64,000 bases of DNA from contig QWHH01000003.1 in the NCBI GenBank assembly GCA_021404785.1, positions 279,503 to 343,502 on the forward strand, read 5' to 3'. The position numbers were made by a program, and so were the translations under genes. Below, in pieces: positions 25,910 to 35,601 of the stretch. The DNA is from Lysobacterales bacterium PRO7. Lineage in GTDB: Bacteria > Pseudomonadota > Gammaproteobacteria > Xanthomonadales > Rhodanobacteraceae. Under the pieces are notes generated by a model. That model made no database searches. It was given only the letters and a program-made list of their open reading frames with translations, and had not been told where the DNA came from. Each line of letters opens with the position of its first letter. Position 1 is the stretch's first letter.

Positions 25910-27234
25910 TTGCGGTTGTGTGGCCGCGTCGGCTGCATGCCGGCGCGGTTGAACGGGCGGGCACGTTGGCGCCATGGCGTACCGCGTTCACTGTCGCATT
26001 CCAGTTGCGTATTCGGAATCGTGCTGAACGGAATGCGCATCGGCGCGGCGTCGAGCGCGCCTTGCATGCTGCCGAAGTACAAGGTGTTGCCGCCATAGCG
26101 GCGGTTGATTCGGTCGAGCACACTATTCACCGCGCGGGATTTCGTCTCGTCCACGAATAGGCAGGCCGTGCTTTCGTCGCGTCGCTGCAGGCGGTGCAAG
26201 GTCACGCTCACTGCCAACGGCAGCGGGCTGGTGTCACGCAACGGCAGGCGCAGCGTGTCACGGTCGCGCTGCTCGAGCGCGCGTGCGAACTGGCGCAGGA
26301 ATTCGCGGCTGTCGTCGGTGGCGTCGAAACGGATTTCTCCGTGCCAGGCGTCGGCGCGCAGATGGCGCACGCGCACCGACATCGCCTGCGCGACATAGCC
26401 CTCGTGGCGCAGCCGCATCGCCGCCTTGACCAGCAGTTTCTTCAGCACTGCGCGCGCCCCGGCGGGCGTGCGCCATTCCGGACCGAGCACATGGGAATGG
26501 CCGAGACTGGCGCGCGCGGATTCGCGGCGCACCTGCCACTGTCCGCGCAGCGCGTCGAAGAAACGCTCACCTTCGATGCCGCCCCACACGTCGCGCAGCG
26601 CTGTCGCATCCAGCGCGCACAACTGCGCGACGCTGCGGATACCGTGCGCGTGCAGACGTTGTTCCATCGCCGGGCCGATGCCGCACAGGTCGGACAATTC
26701 CAGCCGATACAGTGCGTGTGGAAGATCAGCATCCTCCAGCACGACCAGGCCGTCTGGCTTTTGCATGTCGGTGGCGGTCTTGGACAGGAAATGATTCGGT
26801 GCAATGCCGATCGAGCAACGCAGCCAGTCACCGACGCCGCGCACAGCGGCCTTGATGTTGCGTGCGATGGCAATGGCATTTGCGCGCGTGCGTTCGCGTC
26901 CGATCAGTTCGCAGGCGACCTCGTCGATCGAGCCGACGTAGGCGATCGGAATACAGGTTTCGATCGCCTGCTTCAGACGATGGTGGTAGTCCACGTACAG
27001 CGGCGGCTGCGCGAGCACGAGCTCGATCTGCGGACACAATTTGCGCGCATCGCGCACCAGCGTGCCGGTGCGCACGCCGAAGGTTTTCGCCTCGACGCTG
27101 GCGGCGATGCAGCAAGTGGTCTGCGCCATCACTGGCACCACGCCGACCGGTCGCCCGCGCAGCGCCGGATCGGCCTGTTGTTCGACCGAGGCGAAATAGG
27201 AATTGAAATCGACGAACAGACTGCGCAGACTCAT
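25897..27234 (-). CDS. Y-family (UmuC/DinB-like) DNA polymerase
   Basis: This 445-residue translesion-type polymerase has a palm with catalytic acids in [14 protein letters not shown] (residues 6-20) and [10 protein letters not shown] (the SIDE-like motif), the steric-gate region, and helix-hairpin-helix-like [18 protein letters not shown] little-finger domain covers about 240-350. The C-terminal 60 residues are Arg/Pro-rich, with no clear clamp-binding motif noticed. Relatives are sometimes mislabelled type VI secretion ImpB. I see no LexA-type palindrome upstream. It lies between glnA (3' ends overlap by 13 bases) and divergent ntrB, an odd place for a repair gene. Confidence 0.88.
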   Translation of the reverse strand: MSLRSLFVDFNSYFASVEQQADPALRGRPVGVVPVMAQTTCCIAASVEAKTFGVRTGTLVRDARKLCPQIELVLAQPPLYVDYHHRLKQAIETCIPIAYVGSIDEVACELIGRERTRANAIAIARNIKAAVRGVGDWLRCSIGIAPNHFLSKTATDMQKPDGLVVLEDADLPHALYRLELSDLCGIGPAMEQRLHAHGIRSVAQLCALDATALRDVWGGIEGERFFDALRGQWQVRRESARASLGHSHVLGPEWRTPAGARAVLKKLLVKAAMRLRHEGYVAQAMSVRVRHLRADAWHGEIRFDATDDSREFLRQFARALEQRDRDTLRLPLRDTSPLPLAVSVTLHRLQRRDESTACLFVDETKSRAVNSVLDRINRRYGGNTLYFGSMQGALDAAPMRIPFSTIPNTQLECDSERGTPWRQRARPFNRAGMQPTRPHNRNQML

Positions 27235-27335
27235 GGCACGTTTCCGGCGAACGGTGCCGGGAGTTGAGCGTACTCCGATCTCAACGCGGGAGACTCAAAA
27301 ATAATTTGCAGACTCGGCGCGCCCATCGCCATTTC

Positions 27336-27352
27336 TGCACTAAAATGGTGCA
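27336..27352 (+). promoter_or_regulatory. Near-perfect NtrC operator abutting the ntrB start codon
   Basis: TGCACTAAAATGGTGCA differs from the NtrC consensus at one base and ends directly before ATG 27353. A -10-like TAAAAT (27341-27346) lies in its centre, so NtrC bound here should block the promoter. Confidence 0.85.
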
Positions 27353-28373
27353 ATGTTCGCAAGTAGCGAAAGCACCAGCATTTCCACGGATGTCGTGACT
27401 TTGCTCGACCAGTTGACGACGGGCGTTGCGGTGCTCGATGACACCCTGCGTTTCGTGCATGCGAATCCAGCGTTCGTCGAATTGACCGGTCTGGCGCGCT
27501 GGCGCGGATGCCCGCTGGAAACGTTGGGCGAATCCAGCTGTGCGCTGACGGCGCTGATCGAACGTGCGTTCGTGGCAGATTCGGCGTCGATGCAGCGTGG
27601 CCTGGAACTCTCCGTTCGTTCCGCGCACATTCGTATCGATGTCACCGCCAGCCGCTGCGACGCCGGCGTGTTGCTGGAAATGCATCCGCACAGTCCGCTT
27701 GATTCGACATCGGCGCCGGTGTCACAGTCCCTGCGCGGACTCGCGCACGAGGTGAAAAATCCGCTCGCCGGACTGCGTGGCGCGGCGCAACTGTTGCGTC
27801 GTCGCCTCGGCGACCCTGACCAACAGCGTCTTGCCGAACTCATCATCGCCGAGGCCGACCGCCTCGGCACACTGACCGATCGCCTGCTGCACCCGGGCGG
27901 CAAGCCGCATTTGTCCGTGGTCAACCTGCACGAAGTGGCCGAACGTGCGCGCGCGCTGATCGCTGTCGAAGCCGCGCCGGAAACTCGCCTCGAACGCGAT
28001 TACGACCCCAGTCTGCCGGTATTCCGCGGCGACGCCGATCGCCTGCTGCAACTGCTGCTCAACCTGTTGCGCAATGCGCTACAGGCCGGAGCGACCACAA
28101 TTCGTTTGCGCACGCGCGCCGAACATGCCGCCGTACTCGGCGGCCAATCCGTGCGCCTGGCGCTGCGTCTGGACGTGATCGACAACGGGCAAGGCGTGCC
28201 GGAGTCCTTGCGCGAATCGCTGTTCGCGCCATTGGTGTCTGGCCGCGCCGGCGGCACCGGGCTCGGTCTCGCGCTCGCGCGCGAAGTTGCCATTGAGCAT
28301 GGTGGGCAACTGGATTTCCGCAGCCGACCGGGCCACACCGTGTTCAGTGTCTTGCTGCCGCTGGAGTTTGCGC

Positions 28374-28381
<8 letters not shown>
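27353..28381 (+). CDS. glnL: Nitrogen regulation sensor kinase NtrB
   Basis: This 342-residue cytoplasmic kinase/phosphatase acts on NtrC and is controlled by PII. A PAS-like domain (residues 10-110) is followed by HisKA with phospho-His H132 in GLAHEVKNPLAGLRGAA and a HATPase domain with NLLRNALQAGA, DNGQGVP and GTGLGLALARE. No membrane span is present. ATG 27353 has no ribosome site; with the TAAAAT box seven bases upstream the message would be leaderless. It overlaps ntrC by 8 bases. Confidence 0.95.
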
Positions 28382-29758
<1,377 letters not shown>

Positions 29759-29762
<4 letters not shown>

Positions 29763-30265
29763 TGCAAGGCGAAGCAGTTCGCATTCGTGCCGCGCGCGCC
29801 AGCGATCTGGACACACTGGTGGCGTACAACGCCGCGATGGCGCTCGAAACCGAAAGCAAGACGCTGGACCCCGCCGTGTTGCGCGCCGGTGTCGCAAGGG
29901 TGCTCGCCGAACCCGCGCGCGGCTTCTACCTGGTCGCCGAAGTCGAAGGGGCCGTCGCCGGTTGCCTGATGATCACGTTCGAATGGAGCGATTGGCGCAA
30001 CGGCGACTGGTGGTGGCTGCAAAGCGTCTACGTCGTGCCGGCGCATCGCCGGCATGGCGTGTTCCGCGCGTTATATCAGGAAGTCGAACACCGCGCGACG
30101 GAACGTGCCGATGTCGTTGGCGTCCGCCTGTATGTCGAGCGCGACAATGCGCGCGCGCAGCAAACATACGAAGCGTTTGGCATGTGCGAGGATCAGTACC
30201 GCATGTACGGCAAGAAATTGCGTCCCCCTGTCGGTAAGGCAGTCGATGTCGACGTCGATGCTTGA
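29759..30265 (+). CDS. GNAT-family N-acetyltransferase
   Basis: This 168-residue single GNAT domain has the acetyl-CoA-binding segment QSVYVVPAHRRHGVFRALY (motif A), then VRLYVERDNARAQQTYEAFGM (motif B), with the conserved Tyr in the last strand. Its ATG overlaps the ntrC stop (ATGA), so it is likely on the ntrBC transcript. Its substrate is unknown. Confidence 0.87.
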
Positions 30266-31126
30266 GCGCCTGCGCAACGCCGCCGCCGATGCACTGATGC
30301 TGTTCGTCGTGCCATGTTTCGTGGCGCTATTGCCGTGGCGAATCGGCTTTGCTTTGCTCAAGCGCTTGGCGCGGAGCGAACGGTTGTATCGTCTTAGCGT
30401 GGAACCGGCTTGGAATGCCGCCCGCGCGCACTGTCCGGGCGCCGACGAACGTGAATGGAAGCATCGCTTCCGTCTGTTGCGCCTGGTCGATCATGTCGAT
30501 GTGTATCTGACGTTGTTGCGCGGAGTGCGCTGGCGGAAGCGGCAGGTCGTCGAGACCGGAGGATGGCCCGCACAAGGGCCGGCGGATGGATCTGGCCGCG
30601 ACTTCGCGAACTGGGATTCGATGCACACTTCGTCGCGCGCAGGGCTTCTGGCCGGGCTTTGGGAATGACACGCTTGTCGCATCGTTTCGGGATTTTTCGC
30701 GCGTGGGCGTTGCGTAGGAGTGGAAGCGCCGCCCCGATATTCACCGGCGCGAGCGCGAGCGAGGTTACGCAAGCGCTGCGTTCCGGCTGCAGCATTGTGG
30801 GAATGCTTGACCTGCCAGCACGTTCGGAACAGCAGGCAATGACAGTGCCGTTGCTTGGCCGGAGTGCGCATCTGCCCACCGGGATGGCGCGGATTGCCGT
30901 GTCTGCGAATGTGCCCATTGCCCTGATCAGTTGCGGCTTGGATCCGAACAGCGGGCAACGCGACATCCGCGTCGAAACACTGGCTCCGGGCCAGACGCTT
31001 GAGCAGATAATGCAGCGATACGCGACGCACCTGGATATGCGGTTGCGCGAAATTCCGGCCTATTGGCAGATCTGGCGAGAGGCGCCAGGACTTTTCGTCG
31101 ACATGCCTGACGATCAGACGTTATGA
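30246..31126 (+). pseudogene. Broken LpxL/LpxM-type lipid A acyltransferase-like gene
   Basis: Two overlapping frames together make one acyltransferase-like protein. The first (30246 to about 30580) gives the N-terminal hydrophobic helix (DALMLFVVPCFVALLPWR) through to a GWPAQGP segment. The second (from about 30578 to the stop at 31126) continues with GGWIWPRLRELGFDAHFVA and then family-like IFTGASAS and LLGRSAHLPTGMARIA. The join lacks the few residues that in this family carry the catalytic His (FHxG-type stretch before the Gly). A short deletion with loss of frame is the simplest reading; a sequencing error alone would not restore the missing His segment. It overlaps the GNAT stop and the convergent oxygenase gene. 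Confidence 0.75.
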
Positions 31127-31830
31127 CCCTTGTACAAGGTACTGTGTGCCGGACGCCGCTCGTGTTCAGGCCGGTTCGTGGTGTAGTAGTACAAGGCGAG
31201 TGATTGCCGGTAGGTGCCTTCCGGAGCGGCCCAGGGTACCGGGTGCCCGTGGAACGTATCCGAGCGTGTGACGAACAGCACGGCGCGGTTGAACACCGGC
31301 TCGACCGTGCGCACTTTGCGTGTGCCGGTCGTGTCCCACAATTCGAGCTCACCGCCAAAACCGCTTTGCCAATGTGGCGTCAGGTAGACCAGCAGGTTCA
31401 GGCGCCGGTGCGCTTCAAGCTGCGGATGCCAGTTGAAGTCTGCATGGATCCCGAGGTGATCGCCAAGACGACTCAGGTGCAGTCCGCCACCGGCGAGATG
31501 CGGATCCGGCAGCAAATGTTCGATTCCGCTCAGGCGTTCGAGAAAACTCAGGAACGGGCCGGAATTCAGATCGTGCAAGGCCTGCCTGTGCGGCGCAGGA
31601 AAGCGTTCTTCGTGCGAGCTGCCGAGCTTCATTTCGACCGTCTGGATATTGAAGCGGTCCCACGCGATGGCGTCGTCTGGCCGTGGGAAAAGACGCGCAA
31701 GTTCCTCGGCACGATCGGTCCGCAAGAAATCATCCATGATGAGGTGTGGGTACGGATCGGCGCCCGCAAATTCCCCTTGCCTGATTTCAGCAAGGCGTGT
31801 CAGGGTATCCAGATCGAAAACGTAAGGCAT
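31114..31830 (-). CDS. 2-oxoglutarate/Fe(II)-dependent oxygenase (prolyl-hydroxylase-like)
   Basis: This 238-residue double-stranded beta-helix oxygenase has iron ligands HAD (in GIHADFNWHP) and the distal His in DTFHGHPVPW, with 2-oxoglutarate Arg in GTYRQSLALYYY. The strand LNLLVYLTP is typical of P4H-like enzymes. The first 30 residues are family-variable. Its 3' end overlaps the pseudogene by 13 bases. I see no convincing ribosome site before ATG 31830, so the start is less certain than the family. The substrate is unknown. Confidence 0.86.
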   Translation of the reverse strand: MPYVFDLDTLTRLAEIRQGEFAGADPYPHLIMDDFLRTDRAEELARLFPRPDDAIAWDRFNIQTVEMKLGSSHEERFPAPHRQALHDLNSGPFLSFLERLSGIEHLLPDPHLAGGGLHLSRLGDHLGIHADFNWHPQLEAHRRLNLLVYLTPHWQSGFGGELELWDTTGTRKVRTVEPVFNRAVLFVTRSDTFHGHPVPWAAPEGTYRQSLALYYYTTNRPEHERRPAHSTLYKGHNV

Positions 31831-31902
31831 ACAATACGGAACATTGGCAGGCCGGGCATGATATCAGCACGGCCACGAGTACCCGTGCGAAAGGACGTTA
31901 TC

Positions 31903-33186
31903 GTGACCACACCGCAACGCGTCGCCATCCTCGGCGGAGTTCGCATTCCGTTCTGCCGCAACAATACCGCCTATGCCGACGTCGGCAATTTCGGCATGGC
32001 GGTGAAGACGCTCGGGGCGTTGGTCGAAAAGTTCGGGCTGCATGGTGTGGAACTGGGCGATGTCGCCTTCGGCGCGGTGATCAAGCACGCCTCGGACTGG
32101 AACCTTGCGCGCGAGGCGACGCTGTCCTCTGGTTTGGCGCCGACCACGCCGGGCATCACCACGGCGCGCGCCTGCGGCACCTCGCTCGACAACGCGATCA
32201 TCATCGCGAACAAGATCGCGACCGGACAAATCCAGGCCGGCATTGCCGGCGGCGCGGATACCACCAGCGACGTGCCGATCGTTTACAGCCGCGCGTTGCA
32301 GCAACGCTTGCTGCGCGTGAATCGCAGCAAGGGCGGCTGGGACAAGTTCAAGACCGCGATCAGCGGTTTCTCGCTTTCGGAACTCAAGCCCAGTTTTCCT
32401 GGCGTGATGGAACCGCGTACCGGCATGTCGATGGGGGACCACTGCGAGTTGATGGCCAAGGAATGGAAGATCTCGCGCCAGGATCAGGACGCGTTTGCCC
32501 TGTCCAGCCACCAGAAAGCCGCGGCGGCGTATGCGCGCGGATTCTTCAACGATCTGGTCGTGCCGTTTCGCGGCGTGGATCGCGACAACATCCTGCGTCC
32601 GGATACGACGCTGGAAAAACTTGGCCAACTCAAACCCGCCTTCGACAAGACTTCGGGGCAGGGCACGCTGACCGCGGGCAATTCCACGGCATTGTCCGAC
32701 GGCGCTTCGGCGGCGCTGCTGGCGAGCGATGACTGGGCTGCGGAACGCGGGATCACGCCGCTGGCGTATCTGACCCACGCCAAGGTTGCGGCAGTGGATT
32801 TTGTGCACGGCGAAGGCCTGCTGATGGCGCCGACGATTGCCGTGTCGCGCATGCTCGAGGCCACCGGAATGACCTTGCAGGATTTCGATTACTACGAAAT
32901 CCACGAAGCGTTCGCCGCGCAGGTGCTGTGCACGCTGCGCGCTTGGGAAAGCGTGGACTACTGCAAGAACCGGCTTGGCCGCGACAAGCCGCTGGGCAGC
33001 ATCGATCCGGCGAAATTGAACGTCAACGGGTCGAGTCTCGCGCTCGGCCACCCGTTCGCGGCGACCGGCACGCGCCTCATCGCGACGATGGCCAAGCTGC
33101 TCGCGGACAAGGGTTCCGGCCGCGGCCTGATCTCGATCTGCACTGCCGGTGGCATGGGCGTGACCGCGATCGTGGAGCGGCCGTAA
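31903..33186 (+). CDS. Acetyl-CoA C-acyltransferase (thiolase, FadI-like)
   Basis: This 427-residue thiolase cleaves 3-ketoacyl-CoA in beta-oxidation. Catalytic residues are visible: nucleophile C91 (ARACGTSL), H334 (IHEAFAAQ), H383 (LGHPFAATG) and C413 (CTAGGMGV). Length and sequence style resemble FadI (the anaerobic/trifunctional type) more than FadA. The start is GTG 31903 with AAGGA eight bases upstream. The usual partner hydratase/dehydrogenase gene (fadJ) is not adjacent. The next gene follows 9 bases later and may be co-transcribed. Confidence 0.93.
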   Translation: MTTPQRVAILGGVRIPFCRNNTAYADVGNFGMAVKTLGALVEKFGLHGVELGDVAFGAVIKHASDWNLAREATLSSGLAPTTPGITTARACGTSLDNAIIIANKIATGQIQAGIAGGADTTSDVPIVYSRALQQRLLRVNRSKGGWDKFKTAISGFSLSELKPSFPGVMEPRTGMSMGDHCELMAKEWKISRQDQDAFALSSHQKAAAAYARGFFNDLVVPFRGVDRDNILRPDTTLEKLGQLKPAFDKTSGQGTLTAGNSTALSDGASAALLASDDWAAERGITPLAYLTHAKVAAVDFVHGEGLLMAPTIAVSRMLEATGMTLQDFDYYEIHEAFAAQVLCTLRAWESVDYCKNRLGRDKPLGSIDPAKLNVNGSSLALGHPFAATGTRLIATMAKLLADKGSGRGLISICTAGGMGVTAIVERP

Positions 33187-33195
33187 GGCGCGATC

Positions 33196-34962
33196 GTGTC
33201 GCTGCGGCGTGACCCGAAATCGCGGCGGTCTTGGCTACTGGCCGCCGCGCTCACGGCCTTGTGCCTGAGCATCCTGCGCGCGTTGTACCTGGAAAAAATC
33301 GGCGGCGAATACACATCGTGCCACGGCTGTTTTATGGTCCCGGCGCTGGGCCGCGATGCCTGGCTGTTGTGCGCGATGTTTGCCGTGCTGGCATTCGCGG
33401 CGGCATCACCGTGGCGCTGGCCGGCGCGGATCGCACGCGTCGTGGCGGCATTCGGCATCCTCGCGCAGGCGACGGATCTAGTCCTGTTGCGGCTGTTCAA
33501 CCAGCGCTTCTATATCGCCGACTTGTTGCGCTTTTCCGGCGATGCGGCCGCCGGATGGAGCGTTGCGCGCGCGCAATTTTTTTCTATCAACGGCATCGGT
33601 TATGCCGCCGCTGCCGCGATCGTGCTGATCGTGCTGGCGGGATTGATCGTGGGCGGGCACGGTTCGCCGAAGCGGTCGCGGACTCTGTTCGTGCTGGCGG
33701 CGATCAGTGCATTGTTTGCCTTCACCTCGCAGCGGATGCCGTTGCGCTACGTGCACGAGGAATATGTCGGCAATGTGATGGAAGTGAATCTGCCGCCGGG
33801 CCGTGCGCGGGAGTTTTCGCCGGACTATGCGCAGAAACAATTGCGTCTGGACGAGACTGTGCCGCAGACCTGCGATGCAGGTTCACGCAGCGGCCGCAAC
33901 ATCGTCATCGTGATCACCGAATCGCTGTCGGCCTACCAAAGCGCCTTGCTCGGTGGACCGCGTGACTGGCTGCCGCGGCTGGACGCCATTGCGCGGGAGA
34001 ACCACTATTTCACGCACTTTTATGCCAACGGATTCACCACCGACGGTGGCGAAATCGCCATTCTCACCGGGCGGTCGCCGTTGATCCCGCCAGGGCACGA
34101 CTGGTATTCGCTCAAGGCGTTCGGTGCCGGGACGGACACCTTGCCCGGCATCGCCGGTCGCGCTGGGTATGAGGCTGCGCATTTCACCACCGAGAGCCTG
34201 AGTTTCCTGGATCAGGGAACCTGGTTGCGCGAATTCGGCTTCGATCACGTCGAAGGCAGCGAGAATCAGTACTACGCTAAGCTGCCGCGAGGGCAATTCG
34301 GCGCCGCCGAGGACGCGGCCTTGTTTGGGCGCTTCGAGCAATGGCTGGAGCAACGCCGCGATCCGCGTCCATTCCTTGCCGTGCTGTTGACTGTAAGCGG
34401 TCATCCACCGTTCGTGAACCCGCGCACTAGCAGGATCGATCCGCCGGGAACATTTCACTACGTCGATGACCAACTCGCCGATTTCCACGACGCGTTGGCC
34501 AAGCGCGGGTTCTTCGACAACGGCATCTTGCTGATTACCGGCGACCACCACAGCATGACGCCGATCGAGCGCGAGGAATATGCGAAATTCGGCGAACGCT
34601 CATTCGCGCGCATCCCGCTGATCGTCGCCGGTGCCGTGGACATGCCCAAGGTCGTGGATGCACCGTTTCAACAATCCGATTTTCCGGCATCGCTGGCGCA
34701 CATCATGGGAGTGGACTATTGCCGGACGCCGTTCAGCGGGATTTTTCTCGACCCGAAACCGCAACCGCCACGCTACGTCGTGCAGGCGCGCGGCGACGAT
34801 CGCAACCGCGTGGACGTGTACTACGACGATCGCGTTGCCAGCTACATGCAGAACGGCGATGCCAGCGGCTGGGCAGGCGCGCCGCCGCCGCAGGCGGACA
34901 TGGTGGCTGCGTGGATCAATTCGCAGCGCATGCGTAATGGCGCCACGCCAGGTAAGCCTTGA
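33196..34962 (+). CDS. LtaS/OpgB-like membrane sulfatase-fold phosphoglycerol transferase
   Basis: This 588-residue protein has four to five membrane spans in the first 190 residues, then an extracytoplasmic alkaline-phosphatase-superfamily domain. Visible active-site elements are a metal-binding Glu in VIVITESLSAYQ, the nucleophile Thr (T281 or T282) in NGFTTDGGE, and TGDHHSMTP near residue 455. In Gram-positives such proteins polymerise lipoteichoic acid; in proteobacteria they add phosphoglycerol or phosphoethanolamine to periplasmic glucans or lipids. The start is GTG 33196, with a weak site. The acceptor is unknown. Confidence 0.86.
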   Translation: MSLRRDPKSRRSWLLAAALTALCLSILRALYLEKIGGEYTSCHGCFMVPALGRDAWLLCAMFAVLAFAAASPWRWPARIARVVAAFGILAQATDLVLLRLFNQRFYIADLLRFSGDAAAGWSVARAQFFSINGIGYAAAAAIVLIVLAGLIVGGHGSPKRSRTLFVLAAISALFAFTSQRMPLRYVHEEYVGNVMEVNLPPGRAREFSPDYAQKQLRLDETVPQTCDAGSRSGRNIVIVITESLSAYQSALLGGPRDWLPRLDAIARENHYFTHFYANGFTTDGGEIAILTGRSPLIPPGHDWYSLKAFGAGTDTLPGIAGRAGYEAAHFTTESLSFLDQGTWLREFGFDHVEGSENQYYAKLPRGQFGAAEDAALFGRFEQWLEQRRDPRPFLAVLLTVSGHPPFVNPRTSRIDPPGTFHYVDDQLADFHDALAKRGFFDNGILLITGDHHSMTPIEREEYAKFGERSFARIPLIVAGAVDMPKVVDAPFQQSDFPASLAHIMGVDYCRTPFSGIFLDPKPQPPRYVVQARGDDRNRVDVYYDDRVASYMQNGDASGWAGAPPPQADMVAAWINSQRMRNGATPGKP

Positions 34963-34971
34963 GTTTCCGTC

Positions 34972-35535
34972 TCAGGAAAACTTGAACCGCGGAGCAAACG
35001 CCCCGCTCGGCGCATAGGATTGGCGCCGGCTGCGCATGCGCGCCTGCAATTCGGCGCGACGATCTTCCAGCCATTCCTCGCGGCCGAGCTTGGTCGCATC
35101 GGCGCCGCGCGCGCTGGCCTCGTTGCTGCGGTATTCGCAGAAGTCCGAATAGGCCTCGATTTCCGGTTGCAGCACGCGCTCGACGACCTCGATCATGATC
35201 GCGTCGTCGAGGTAACCCAGCACCGGCACGTTGTCCGGGATCATGTCTTCCGGATCGGAGAAATAGGTCAGCGCGGAAACCACGCGACTCTTGTCCTCGG
35301 CCGACAGGGCCCAGCCTTCGTCGGCGGCCATGGCAATGAGGTTTTCCACGTTCGCCAGCCGCGAACGGATGAACTCCGGCATCTGCTGCCCTTGCGAACT
35401 GGCGAAGGTCTTGGCGGCTTCGTCCAGGATCTGCTGGGCGCCCTTGCTGGCCGCGCGCTGCTCGGCGCGCTTCATCGCGTCCATGAAATACGGCAGATCC
35501 TGGTCGGTGATCTCGATGGTAAATTCAAGGGCCAT
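34972..35535 (-). CDS. YkvA/DUF1232-domain protein
   Basis: This 187-residue protein has a DUF1232-like segment in the middle (ALTYFSDPEDMIPDNVPVLGYLDDA, about residues 85-115), a helical N-terminal part and a basic C-terminus. The domain is common in bacteria and has no known biochemical role. No membrane span or signal peptide is obvious, although the DUF1232 segment is fairly hydrophobic. The ribosome site is weak. It converges with the sulfatase-fold gene, 9 bases between stops. Confidence 0.82.
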   Translation of the reverse strand: MALEFTIEITDQDLPYFMDAMKRAEQRAASKGAQQILDEAAKTFASSQGQQMPEFIRSRLANVENLIAMAADEGWALSAEDKSRVVSALTYFSDPEDMIPDNVPVLGYLDDAIMIEVVERVLQPEIEAYSDFCEYRSNEASARGADATKLGREEWLEDRRAELQARMRSRRQSYAPSGAFAPRFKFS

Positions 35536-35601
35536 GGCGGCATTCCGGTTTGATTGGCGGAACGCGCAGCCTAGCCAGCCCGGGCGATAACGTCAATCGG
35601 A

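Noticed and set aside
24413-25975. 520-residue minus-strand frame opposite glnA
   Set aside because: Antisense shadow of a fully conserved gene.
25897-27234. Type VI secretion ImpB label for the polymerase
   Set aside because: The protein has the Y-family catalytic motifs; the label comes from confusion with the plasmid ImpB polymerase. No secretion genes are near.
26194-27267. 357-residue plus-strand frame opposite the Y-family polymerase
   Set aside because: Arg/Gln/His-biased shadow without motifs; the polymerase motifs on the other strand are clear.
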